Positions 1-11,954 of a stretch of DNA of 64,000 nt are shown piece by piece. The stretch comes from Cryptomeria japonica (Eukaryota; Streptophyta; Pinopsida; Cupressales; Cupressaceae). The notes below the pieces were generated by a model. The model ran no database searches, was not told where the DNA came from, and was given only the letters and a program-made list of their open reading frames with translations. The position numbers and the translations under genes are program-made. Location of the stretch: the NCBI RefSeq assembly GCF_030272615.1, contig NW_026729142.1, positions 112,732 to 176,731 of the forward strand. Reading direction: 5' to 3'. Numbering within the stretch: position 1 is the first letter of the stretch; every line of letters begins with the position of its first letter.

Positions 1-2662
1 ACATTCATTTTTAACGCTATGAGCTTGAGAATCGGGACTTGTGTCTTAACCTTGTTGTGCCTTTAAACATTGATTTTGATATTTTGAAACTAGAGCTTTC
101 GAGCCACACGCTCCAAAATGCGGTTCTAAGAGCACGATGTGCATCAAAATCACGATTTGACACTACAGGATCCGGAATAGGAACTTGCATCTTGAAAGTT
201 TCTTGTGTCTCCAAACACCAATTTTCATGCTTCGAAACTGAAGATTTTGAGGCATAAGCTTCAAAATAAGGTTCTAAGAGCACAATGTGAGTCAAAATCA
301 AATTTTGATGCTACTCACTCCAGACTCAGGACTTACATCTTGCAACCTTCTTGTGCCTCAAAACAGTAGTTTTGATGCTCCAAAACCGGGGCTTTCGAAG
401 CTCAAGCTTCGAAATGATGTTGTAAGAGCACGATGTGTGCTAAAATCAGATTTTGACGCTATTGACTCTAGAATCGAGACTTGCATCTTGAAACCTTCTT
501 GTGCCTCCAAACATTGATTTTGACGATCCAAAACTGGGTTTTTCGAGGCACAAGCTCCGAAATGAGCTTCTAAGAGAATGATGTGGATCAAAATGGAATT
601 TTGACACTATAGGATCCAGTATAGGGACATGCTTCTTTACACCTTGTTGTGCCTCCAAACACTGATTTTGATGTTCCAAAATCAGGGCTTTCAAGGCACA
701 AGCACCGAAATGAGGTTCTAAGAGCATGATGTACATAAAAATTGTGTTTTCATGCTACTGACTCTAGAATTGGGACTTGTTTCTTGAAACCTTCTTGTGC
801 CTCCAAACACTAATTTTTATGCTCCAAAAACGAGGCTTTTGAGGCACAACCTTCGAAATCAGGTTCTAAGAACACCATGTTTGTCAAAATCGTGTTTTGA
901 CGCTATTAGCTTGAGAATTGGGACTTGTGTCTTGAAACCTTGTTGTGCCTTTAAACAATGATTTTGATGTTTTGAAACTAGAGCTTTCGAGCCACATGCT
1001 ACGAAACGAGGTTCTAAGAGCACGATGTGGAACAAAATGACATTTTGACACTACAGGTTCGGAAATAGGGACTCGCGTCTTGAAAGCTTGTTGTGCCTCG
1101 AAACACCAATTTTGATGGTTTGAAACTGAAGATTTTGAGGCATAAGCTCCAAAACAAGGTTCTAAGAGCACGATGTCCGTCAAAATCAAATTTTGACACT
1201 ACCGGCTCTAAAATCGGGACTTGCATCTTTAAACCTTGTTGTGCCTCCAAACATCGATTTTGATGCTCCAAAACTGGGGCTTTTAAGGCACAATTTCTAA
1301 AACAGGGTTCTAACAATGTGCATCAAAATTCAATTTTGATGCTACTGGTTCTAGAATCGGGGCTTGCATCTTGAAACCTTGTTGTGCCAAAAAAACAATG
1401 ATTTTGAGGCAAAAGCTTTGAAATGCCGTTCTAAGAGCACGATGTGCGCCAAAATCAAATTTTGACGCTATTGACTCTAAAATCAGTACTTGCATCTTGA
1501 AACCTTGTTGTGCCTCGAAACCTCCGAAATGACGTTCTAAGAACATCATGTTTGTCAAAATCGTGTTTTGAAGTTATCAGCTTGAGAATCGGGACTTGTG
1601 TCTTGAAACCCTGTTGTGCCTTTAAACATTGATTTTGATGTTTTGAAACTGGAGCTTTCGAGACACACGCTCTGAAATGAGGTTCTAAGAGCACGATGTG
1701 AATCAAAATAACATTTTGACACTATAGGCTCCAGAATAGGGACTTGCATCTTGAAAACTTGTTCTGCCTCCAAACGCCAATTTTGATGCTTCAAAACTAA
1801 AGATTTTGAGGCATAAGCACCAAAACAAGGTTCTAAGAGCACGATGTCCGTCAAAATCAAATTTTGATGATACTGGCTCCAGAATCAGGACTTGCATCTT
1901 GAAACCTTATTGTGCTTACAAACATCGATTTTGATGCTAAAAAACTAGGGCTTTTGAGGCACAATTTCTAAAACAGGGTTCGAAGAGCACAATGTGCGTC
2001 AAAATTGAATTTTGATGCTACTGCCTCTAAAATCGGGGCTTGTATTTTGAAACCTTCTTGTGCCTCAAAACACTTATTTTGATACTTCAAAACCGGGGCT
2101 TTTGAGGAACAAGCTTCGAAATGAGGGTCTAAGAGCATGATGTGTACCAAAATCAAATTTTGATGCTATTGACTATAGAATCAGGACTTGCATCTTGAAA
2201 CCTTGTTGTGCCTCGAAACATTGATTTTGACGCTCCAAAACTGGGTCTTTTGAGGTACAAGCTTTTAAATGAGCTTCTAAGAGAATGATGTGTGTCAAAA
2301 TATAATTTTGACACTACAGGCTCCGGAATAGGGACTTGCTTCTTGGAAACTTGTTGTCCCTCCAAACAGTAATTTTATGTTCCAAAATCAAGGCTTTCGA
2401 GGCACAAGCTCTGAAATGAGGTTCTAAGAGCATGATGTACATCAAAATTGCGTTTTGACACTATCGACTCTGGAATTGGGTTTTATGTCTTGAAACATTG
2501 TCGTGCCTCCAAACACTAATTTTTATGCTCCAAAAAGGAGGCTTTTCAGGCACGACCTCCGAAATGAGGTTCTAAGAACACCATGTTTGTCAAAATCGTG
2601 TTTTGACGCTATCAGCTTGAGAATCGGGACTTGTGTCTTGAAACCTTGTGGTGCCTTTAAAC

Positions 2663-3691
2663 ATTGATTTTGATGTTTTGAAACTAGATCTTTCGAGCCA
2701 CACGCTCCAAAACGAGGTTCTAAGAGCATGATGTGCATCAAAATCACGTTTTGACACTACAGGCTCCAGAATAGGGACTTACGTCTTGAAAGCTTGTTAT
2801 GCCTCCAAACACAAATTTTGATGCTTCAAAACCGATGATTTTGAGGCATAAGCTCCAAAGTAAGGGTCTAAGAGCACGATGTGCGTCAAAATCAAATTTT
2901 GATGCTACTGGCTCCAAAGTCAGGACTTGCATCTTGAAACCTTGTTGTGCCTCCAAACATCGATTTTGATGATCCAAAACTGGGGCTTTTGAGGCAAAAT
3001 TTCTAAAACAAGGTTCTAAGAGCACAATGTACATGAAAATTAAATTTTGATACTACTGGCTCTAGAATCGGGGCTTGCATCTTGAAACATTGTTGTGTCT
3101 CAAAACACTAATACTAATGCTCCAAAACCAAGGCTTTTGAGGCACAAGCTTCGGAATGAGGTTCTAAGAGCACGATGTGTGCTAAAATCAGATTTTGACA
3201 TTGTTGACTCTAGAATCAGGACTTGCATCTTGAAACCTTGTTGTGCCTCCAAAAATTGATTTTGATGCTAAAAAACTGGGTCTTTCGAGGCACAAAATGA
3301 GATTATAAAAGAATGATGTCTGTCAAAAGTGAATTTTGATGCTACAGGCTCCGAAATAGGGACTTGCTTCTTGAAACCTTGTTGTGCCTCAAAACACAGA
3401 TTTTGATGCTCCAAAACCGAGGCTTTCGAGGCACAAGCTCCAAAATGAGGTTCTAAAAGCATGATGTACATCAAAATTGCATTTTGACGCTACTGAATCT
3501 GGAATTGGGACTTGTGTCTTGAAACCTTGTAGTGCCTCCAAACACTAATTTTTATGCTCCAAAATTGAGTCTTTTGAGGCACAACCTTTGAAATGAGGTT
3601 CTAGGAACACCATGTTTGGCAAAATTGTGTTTTGACACTATCATCTTGAGAACCGGGACTTGCATCTTGAAACCTTGTTGTGCCTTTAAAC
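2663..3691 (-). repeat. complete 7-monomer HOR unit (reference example)
   Basis: Read on the minus strand from 3,691 downward, this unit contains c (3,544-3,691), d (3,396-3,543), e (3,255-3,395, 141 bp with a small deletion), f (3,107-3,254), g (2,959-3,106), a (2,811-2,958) and b (2,663-2,810). All but e are exactly 148 bp when cut at the conserved GTTTGGAGG/GTTTAAAGG start. The next c start upstream, at 2,662, closes the 1,029-bp period. Type markers in plus orientation: a GGAGCTTATGCCTCAAAATC; b GAGCGTGTGGCTCGAAAGC; c starts GTTTAAAGGC and has AAACATGGTGTTCTTAGAAC; d CCTTGAAAGCCCTGATTTTG; e CATCATTCTCTTAGAAGCTC; f GAGTCAATAGCGTCAAAATC; g CCTGTTTTAGAAATTGTGCC. Confidence 0.88.
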
Positions 3692-5416
3692 ATTTATTTT
3701 GATGTTTTGAAACTGGAGCTTTCAAGCCACACGCTCCGAAACGAGGTTCTAAAAGCATGATGTGCATCAAAATCACATTTTAACACTACAGGCTCTGGAA
3801 TAGGTACTTGCATCTTGAAAGCTTGTTGTGCCTCCAAACACCAATTTTGATGCTTCGAAACCGAAAATTTTGAGGCATAAGCTCCAAAACAAGGTTCTAA
3901 GAACACGATGTGCTTCAAAATCAAATTTTGATGCTACCGGCTCCAAAATCAGGACTTGCATCTTCAAACCTTGTTGTGCCTCCAAACATCGATTTTGATG
4001 CTCCAAAATTGGGTCTTTTGAGACACAATTTATAACACAGGGTTCTAAGAGCACAATGCGCATCAAAATTGAATTTAGATGCTACTGGCTCTATAAACGG
4101 GGCTTGGATCTTGAAACCTTGTTGTGCCTTAAAACATTGATTTTGATGCTCCGAAATTGGGGCTTTTGAGGCACAAGCTTCGAAATGAGGTTCTAAGAGC
4201 ACAATGTGTGCCAAAATCAGATTTTGACGCTATTGACTCTAGAATACAGACTTGCATCTTGAAACCTTGTTGTTCCTCCAAACATTGATTTTTATGCTCT
4301 AAAATTGGGTCTTTCGAGGCACAAGCTCCGAAATGAGATTCTAAAAAGAATGATGTGCGTCAAAACTGAATTTTGAAGCTACAGCCTCCGAAATAGGGAC
4401 TTGCATCTTGAAACCTTGTTGTGCCTCAAACATTGATTTTGATGCTCCAAAACTGGGTGTTTCGAGGCACAAGCTCCGAAATGAACTTCTAAGAGAATGA
4501 TGTCCATCAAAATTCCATTTTGACGCTACCGACTCTGGAATTGTGACTTGTGTCTTGAAACCTTAATGTGCATCCAAACACTAATTTTTATGCTCCAAAA
4601 ATGAGGCTTTTGACGCACCACCTCCGAAATGAGGTTCTAAGAACACCATGTTTGTCAAAATTATGTTTTGACACTATCAACTTGAGAATCAGGACTTGTG
4701 TCTTGAAACCTTGTTGTGAGTTTAAATATTGATTTTCATATATTGAAACTGGAGCTTTCGAGCCACACGCTCCGAAATGAGGTTCTAAGAGCACGATGTG
4801 AATCAAAATTATGTTTTGACACTACAAGCTCCAGAATAGGGACTTGCGTAAGCTCCAAAACAAGGTTCTAAGAGCACGATGTGCGTCAAAATCAAATTTT
4901 GATGCTACCAGCTCCAGAATCAGGACTTGCATGTTGAAACCCTGTTGTGCCTCCAAATATCGATTTTGATGCTGCAAAACCAGGGCTTTTGAATCACAAT
5001 TTCTAGGAAAAAGCTCCAAAATGATTTTCTAAGAGAATGATGTGCGTCGAAATAGAATTTTGACGCTACAGGCTCCAGAATAGGGACTTGATTCTTGAAA
5101 CCTTGTTGTGCCTCCAAACATTGATTTTGATGTTCCCAAATCAGGGCCTTCAAGGCACAATCTCGGAAATGAAGTTCTAAGAAAATGATGTACATCAAAA
5201 TTGCATTTTGACGCTACCGACTCTGCAAATGGGACTTGTGTCTTGAAACCTTGTTGTGCCTCCAAACACTATTTTTTTATACTCAAAAAAGGAGGCTTTT
5301 GAGGCACAACCTTTGAAATGAGGCTCTAAGAGCACCAGGTTTGTCAAAATCGTGTTTTGACGCTATCAGCTTGAGAATCAGGACTTCTGTCTTGAAACCT
5401 TGTTGTGCCTTTAAAC

Positions 5417-5858
5417 ATTAATTTTGATGTTTTGAAACTAGAGCTTTCAAGGCACAAGCTCCACAAATGAGGTTCTAAGAGCACCATGTGTGTCAAAAAC
5501 ACGTTTTGATGCTACCAGCTCCCAAATCGCAACTTGTGTCTTGTAACCTTGTGCCTCCAAATACCAATTTTGATGCTCCTAGACTAGGGCTTTCTAGGGA
5601 TAAGCTCCTAAATAAGGTTCTAAGAGCACAATGTGCTTCAAAATTGCATTTTGACACTACTGGCTCTGAAATTGGGACTTGCATCTTGAAAACTTCTTGT
5701 GCCTCCGAACACCAATTTTGATATTCTGAAACCGGGGCGTTCGAGGTGCAAGCGTTGAAACAAGGTTCTAAGAGAACGATGTGCATCAAAATTGAATTTT
5801 GATGCTACCGGCATGAGAATCGGGACTTGCATCTTGAAACCTTGTTGTGCCTCCAAAC
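5417..5858 (-). repeat. h-i-j accessory monomer cassette, minus arm
   Basis: Three monomers of types not found in the 7-mer HOR lie here, in minus orientation. The h monomer starts at 5,858 and the j monomer at 5,562. Type j is recognised by the shortened head CAACCTTGTGCCTCC, which lacks 3 bp relative to the usual CAAACCTTGTTGTGCCTCC region. The lower-coordinate end of j is chimeric: it carries a b-type tail (TTTTGAAACTAGAGCTTTC) and abuts a c monomer. A second, partial j lies near 8,150-8,262. Confidence 0.75.
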
Positions 5859-8800
5859 AATAATTTTGATGTTCCAAAATCAGGGCTTCCAAGGCACAAG
5901 CTCCGAAATGAGGTTCTAAGAGCACAATGTACCTCAAAATTTTGATGTTTTGAAACTGGAGCTTTCGAGCCACATGCTCCGAAACTAGGTTCTACGAGTA
6001 CGATGTGCATCAAAATCACGTTTTCACACTATAGGCTCGAGAATAGGGACTTGCATCTTGAAAGCTTGTTGTGCCTCCAAACACCAATTTTGATGCCTTC
6101 GAAACCAAAGATTTTGAGGCATAAGCTTCAAAACCCTAGGTTCTAAGACCACGATGTGCGTCAAAATCAAATTTTGAGACTACCGGCTCCAAAATCAATG
6201 CTTGCATCTTCAAACCTTGTTGTGCCTCCAAACATCGATTTTCATGCTCCAAAACTGGGGCTTTTGAGGCACAATTTCTAAAACAAGGTTCTAAGGGCAC
6301 AATGTGCATCAAAATTGAATGTTGATGCTGTTGGCTCTAGAATCGGGGCTTGCATCTTGAAACCTTATTGTGCGTCAAAACACTGATTTTGATACTTCGA
6401 AACTAGGGATTTCAAGGCACAAGCTTCGAAATGAGGTTCTAAGAGCACGATGTGCACCAAAATCAAATTTTGATGCTATTGACTCTACAATCAGGACTTG
6501 CATCTTGAAACCTTGTTGTGCCTCCAAAAAATGATTTTCATGCTCCAAAACTGGGTCTTTTGATGCTACACACTCCGGAATAGGGACTTGCTTATTTAAA
6601 CCTTGTTGTGCCTCCGAATGCTGATTTTGATGTTCCAAAATCAGGGCTTTCAAGACACAAGCTCCGTAATGAGGTTCTAAGAGCACGATGTACATCAAAA
6701 TTGCGTTTTGATGCTACCGACTCTGGAATTGGGACTTGTCCCTTGAAAATTTGTTGTGCCTCCAAACACTAATTTTTATGCTCCAAAAATGAGGCTTTTG
6801 AGGCACAACCTCTAAAATCAGGTTCTAAGAACACCATAATTTTTATGCTCCGAAATAGGGACTTGTGTCTTGAAAGCTTGTTCTGCCTCCAAACACCAAT
6901 TTCTATGTTTCAAAACTGAAGATTTTGAGGGATAAGCTCCAAAACAAGGTTCTAAGAGAATGATGTGTGTCAAAATCAAATTTTGACGCTACCAGCTCCA
7001 AAATCAAGTCTTGCATCTTGAAACCTTGTTGTGCCTCCAAACAATGATTTTAGTTTCCAAAATCAGGGCTTTCAAGGCACAAGCTCCGAAATGAGGTTCT
7101 AAAATAGGGTTCTAAGAGCACAACGTGCATCAAAATTAAATTTTGATGCAACTCGCTCTAGAATCGGGGCTTGCATCTTGAAACCTTGATGTGCCTCGAA
7201 ACATTGATTTTGACACTCCAAAACTGGGTCTTTCGAGACACAAGTTCCGAAATGAGCTTCTAAGAGAATGATGTGCGTCAAAATGGAATTTTTACGCTAC
7301 AAACACTGACTTTTGACGCTTCGGAATAGGGAATTGCTTCTTGAAACCTTTTTGTGCCTCCAAACACTGATTTTTATGTTCCAAAATCAGAGCTTTCAAG
7401 GCACAAGCTCCGAAATGAGGTTCTAAGAGCACAGTGTACATAAAAATTGCATTTTGGTGCTATCGACTCTGGAATTGGGACTTGTGTCTTGGAATCTTTA
7501 TTTTGATGTTTTGAAACTAGAGCTTTCGAGCCACATGCTCCGAAATGAGGTTCTAAGAGCACGATGTGCATCAAAATCATGTTTTCACACTACAGGCTCT
7601 GGAATAGGGACTTGCTTCTTGAAAGCTTGTTGTGTGCCTCCAAACACTAATTTTGATGCTTCGAAACTGAAGATTTTGACGTATAAAGCTCCAAAATAAT
7701 ATTCTAAGAGCACGGTGTGCGTCAAAATTTGGACTTGCACCTTGAAACCTTGTTGTGCCTCCAAACATCGATTTTGATGCTCCAAAACTGGGCCTTTTGA
7801 GGCACAATTTCTAAAAGAGGGTTCTAAGAGAACAATGTAAATTGAAAGTTAATTTTGATGCTATTGGCTCTAGAATTGGGGCTTGCATCTTGAAACCTTG
7901 TTGTTGCAAAAAACACTGATTTTGATGCTCTGAAACCGGGGCTTTCGAGGCACAAGCTTCGAAATGAGGTTCTAAGAGCACGACGTGCTCCAAAATCAGA
8001 TTTTGACGCTATGGACTCTAGAATCGGGACTTCATCTTGAAACCTTGTTGTTCCTCCAAACACTAATTTTGATGATTCAAAATCGGGGCTTTCGAGGCAC
8101 AACCTCCGCAAACGATGCTCTAAGAGCACCATGTGCGTCAAAATCACGTTTTGACGCTGCCGGCTCCGAAATCGTGACTTGCTTCTTGCAACCTTGTGCG
8201 TCCAAACACCAATTTAGATGCTCCCAAACCAGGGCTTTCGAGGGACAAGCTCCTACTTGCTTCTTTAAACCTTGTTGTGCCTCCAAACACTGATTTTGAT
8301 GTTCCAAAATCATTGCTTTTAAGGCACAAGCTCTAAAATGAGGTTCTAAGAGCACGATGTACATCAAAATTGTATTTTGACGCTACCGACTCTGGAATTG
8401 GGACTTGCATCTTGAAACCTTGTTGTGCCTCCAAACACTAATTTTTAAGCTCCAAAAATGATGATTTTGAGGCACAACCTCTGAAATGAGGTTCTAAGAA
8501 CACCATGTTTGTCAAAATCATGTTTTGAAGCTATCAGCTTGAGAATCGGGACTTGTGTCTAGAAACCTTGTTGTGACTTTAAACATTGATTTTGATGTTT
8601 TGAAACTGGAGCTTTCGAGACACACACTCCGAAACGCGGTTCTAAGAGCACGATGTGCATCAAAATTGTGACGCTACCAGCTCTAGAATCAGGACTTGCA
8701 TCTTGAAACCTTGTTGTACCTCCAAACATCGATTTTGATGCTCCAAAACTGGGGCTTTTGAGGCACAATGTGCATCAAAATTGAATTTTGATACTACTGG

Positions 8801-10809
8801 CTCTAGAATCGGGGCTTGCATCTTGAAATCTTGTTGTGCCTCAAAACACGGATTTTGATGCTCCAAAACCAGGGTTTTCGAGGCACAAGCTTTGAAATGA
8901 GGTTCCGAGAGCACGATGTGTGCCAAAATCAGATTTTGACACTATTGACTCTAGAATCGGGACTTGCTTCTTGAAACCTTGTTGTGTTTCCAAACACTCA
9001 TTTTCATGTTCCAAAATTAGGGGTTTCAAGGCACAATCTCCGAAATGAGCTAAGAGCACGATGTACATCAAAATTGTGTTTTGACGATACCAACTCTGGA
9101 ATTGGGACTTGTGTCTTGAAACCTTGTTGTGTCTCCAAACACTAATTTTGATGCTCCAAAAATGAGGTTCTAAGAACACCATCCTTGTCAAAATCGTGTT
9201 TTGACGCTCCTAAACTGGGGCTTTCGAGGCACAAGCTTCGAAATGAGGTTCTAAGAGCACGATGTGCATCAAAATTAAATTTTGACGTTATTGACTCTAG
9301 AATCGGGACTTGCATCTTTAAACCTTGTTGTGCCTCCAAACATTGATTTTGTTGTTCCAAAACTAGGTCTTTACAGGCACAATCTCCAAAATGAGCTTCT
9401 AACAGAATGATGTCCGTCAAAATTCCATTTTGACTCTACAGGCTCCGGAATAGGGACTTGCTTCTTGACACCTTGTTGTGCCTCCAAACACTTATTTTGA
9501 TGTTCCAAAATCAGGGCTTTCAAGGCACAATCTCTGAAATGAGTTTCTAACAACACAATGTACATCAAAATTGTGTTTTGATGCTACCGACTCTAGAATT
9601 GGGACTTGTGTTTTGAAAATTTTTTGTGGCTCCAAAGACTACTTTTTATGCTCCAAAAATGAGGATTTTGAGGCACAACCTCCGAAATGAGGTTGTAAGG
9701 TGTTTCGACAATATCAGCTTGAGAATCGGGACTTGTGTCTTGAAACCTTGTTGTGACTTTAAACATTGATTTTGACGTTTTGAAACTCGAGCTTTCGAGC
9801 CATACACTTTTAAATGAGGTTCTAAGAGCACGATGTGCATCAAAATCACGTTTTGACACTACAGGCTCCGAAATAGGGACTTGCATCTTGAAAGCTTGTT
9901 GTGCCTCCAAACACCAATTTTGATGCTTCGAAACCGACGATTTTGAGGCAAAAGCTCCAAAACAAGGCTCTAAGAGCACGATGTGTGTCAAAAACAAGTT
10001 TTGACGCTACCTACTTCAGAATCCCAACTTGCATCTTGAGACCTTGTTGTGCCTCCAAACATCGATTTTGATTCTCCAAACTAGGGGTTTTGAGGCACAA
10101 TTTATAAAATAGGGTTCTAAGAAAACAATGTTCATCAAAATTCATTATTGATGCTACTGGCTCTAGAATCAGGGCTTGCATCTTGAAACCTTATTGTGCC
10201 TCAAAACACTGATTTTGATGGTCTAAAACCGATGCTTTCAAGGAACAAGCTTCGAAATGAGGTTTTAAGAGCACAATGTATGCCAAAATCAGATTTTGAC
10301 GCTTTTGACTCTAGAATCGGGACTTACATCTTGAAACCTTATTGTGCCTCCAAACATTGATTTTGACACTCCAAACCTTGGTCTTTTGAGGCACAAGCTC
10401 CGAAGTGAGCTTCTAAGAGAATGATGTGCGTTAAAATGAAATTTTGACGATACAGGCTCTGGAATAGGGACTTGCTTCTTGAAACCTTGTTGTGCCTCCA
10501 AACACTGATTTTGATGTTCCCAAATCAGGACTTTCAAGGCACAAGCTCCGAAATAAGGTTCTAAGATCACGATGTAAATTAAAATTGCGTTTTGATGCTA
10601 CCGACTCTGGAATAGGGACTTGTGTCTTGAAACCTTGTTCTGCCTTTAAACACTAATTTTTATGCTCCAAAAATGAGGCTTTTGAGGCACAACCTCCGAA
10701 ATGAGGTTCTAAGAACACCATGTTTGTCAAAATAGTGTTTTGACGCTATCGGCTTGAGAATCGGGACTTGTGTCTTTAAACATTGATTTTGATGTTTTGA
10801 AACTGGAGC

Positions 10810-10861
10810 TTTCAAGGCACACGCTGTTTTGAAGCTCATTTCGGAGCTTGTGTCTTGAAAG
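10810..10861. repeat. orientation-switch junction with imperfect hairpin
   Basis: The array reverses direction here. Left of about 10,826 the sequence is the minus-oriented type-b tail ending CTTTCAAGGCACACGCT. Right of about 10,831 it is a plus-oriented type-e body starting near AGCTCATTTCGGAGC. The left arm 10,810-10,826 and the right arm 10,845-10,861 (AGCTTGTGTCTTGAAAG) are imperfect reverse complements separated by a loop of about 18 bp. Beyond them inverted similarity continues, because each side is the same satellite in opposite orientation. No foreign sequence lies at the junction. It could be a genuine inversion breakpoint or a misjoin of the assembly; the join is inside a monomer on both sides. 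Confidence 0.88.
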
Positions 10862-11611
10862 ACCTAGTTTTGGAGCGTCAAAATCAATGTTTTGAGGCCC
10901 AACAAGGTTTCAAGATGCAAGCCCCGATTCTACAGCTAGGAGCATCAAAATTCAATTTTGGTGCACATTGTGCTCTTAGAACCCTGTTTTAGAAATTGTG
11001 CCTCAAAAGCCCTAGTTTTGGAGCATCAAAATCTATGTTCGGAGGCACAACAAGGTTTCAAGAAGCAAGTCTTGATTCAGGAGCCAGTAGCATCAAAATT
11101 TGATTTTGACGCAAATCATGGTCTTAGATCCTTGTTTTGGAGCTTATGGCTCAAAATCTTCGGTTTTGAACATCGAAATTGGTGTTTGGAGGCACATCAA
11201 GATTTCAAGACACAAGTCCCTATTCCGGAGCCTGTATTCTCAAGACGTGATTTTGATGCACATCATGCTCTTAGAACCTCGTTTCGAAGCGTATGGCTCG
11301 AAAGTTCTAGTTTCAAATCATCAAAATCAATGTTTAAAGGCAAAACAAGGTTTCAAGACATAAGTCTTGGTTCTCAAGCTAATAGCTTAAAACATGATTT
11401 TGACAAACATGGTGTTCTTAGAACCTCATTTCGGAGGTTGTGCCTCAAAAACCTAATTTTTGGAGCATAAAAATTATTGTTTGGAGGCGAAACATGGTTT
11501 CAAGACACAAGTCCCAATTCCAGCAAAATGCAATTTTTATGTATATCGTGCTCTTAGAATCTCGTTTTGGAGCTTGTGCCTTGAAAAACCCAATTTTGGA
11601 ACATCAAAATC

Positions 11612-11954
11612 ATTGTTTGGATGCACCTCGAACACCCCGGTTTCAGAACATCAAAATTGATGTTTGGAGGCACAACAAAGTTTCAAGTTGCAAGTCCCAA
11701 TTGCAGAACCGGTAGTGTCAAAATGCGATTTTGAAGGAAATTGTGCTCTTAGAACCTTATTTAGGAGCTTGTCCCTCGAAAGCCCTGGTTTGGGAGCATC
11801 AAAATTGGTGTTTGGAGGCACAAGGTTGCAAGAAGCAAGTCACCATTTTGGAGGCGGCAGCATAAAAAAGTGATTTTGACACACATGGTGCTCTTAGAGC
11901 GTCGCTTGTGGAGCTTGTGCCTCGAAAGCCCCGATTTTGAAACATCGAAATCAG
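11612..11954 (+). repeat. partial h-i-j accessory cassette
   Basis: A 50-bp tail of type h (CGAACACCCCGGTTTCAGAAC) is fused behind a d monomer. It is followed by i (11,662-11,809, 148 bp) and j (11,810-11,954, 145 bp, head GGCACAAGGTTGCAAG). The following monomer at 11,955 is f-like, so e is missing here. Confidence 0.78.

Larger units (their letters stand above)
1..10826 (-). repeat. 148-bp satellite array, minus-oriented arm
   Basis: This is a continuous tandem array of a monomer of about 148 bp. Plus orientation is defined here as the direction in which a monomer starts GTTTGGAGGCACAACAAGG; this arm reads the reverse complement (CCTTGTTGTGCCTCCAAAC). Landmarks such as GGTTCTAAGAGCACGATGTG recur every 145-150 bp from about base 129 onward. 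Type-c monomers (marker CCTTTAAACATTGATTTTG in this orientation) recur near 50, 950, 1,620, 2,660, 3,690, 4,730, 5,415, 8,580, 9,760 and 10,770, with many intervals close to 1,036 bp, which shows a 7-monomer higher-order repeat. Truncated monomers occur at about 4,850, 5,010, 6,830, 7,300, 8,665, 8,768 and 9,700. I noticed no long near-identical duplications inside this arm. The array continues beyond base 1. Confidence 0.96.
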
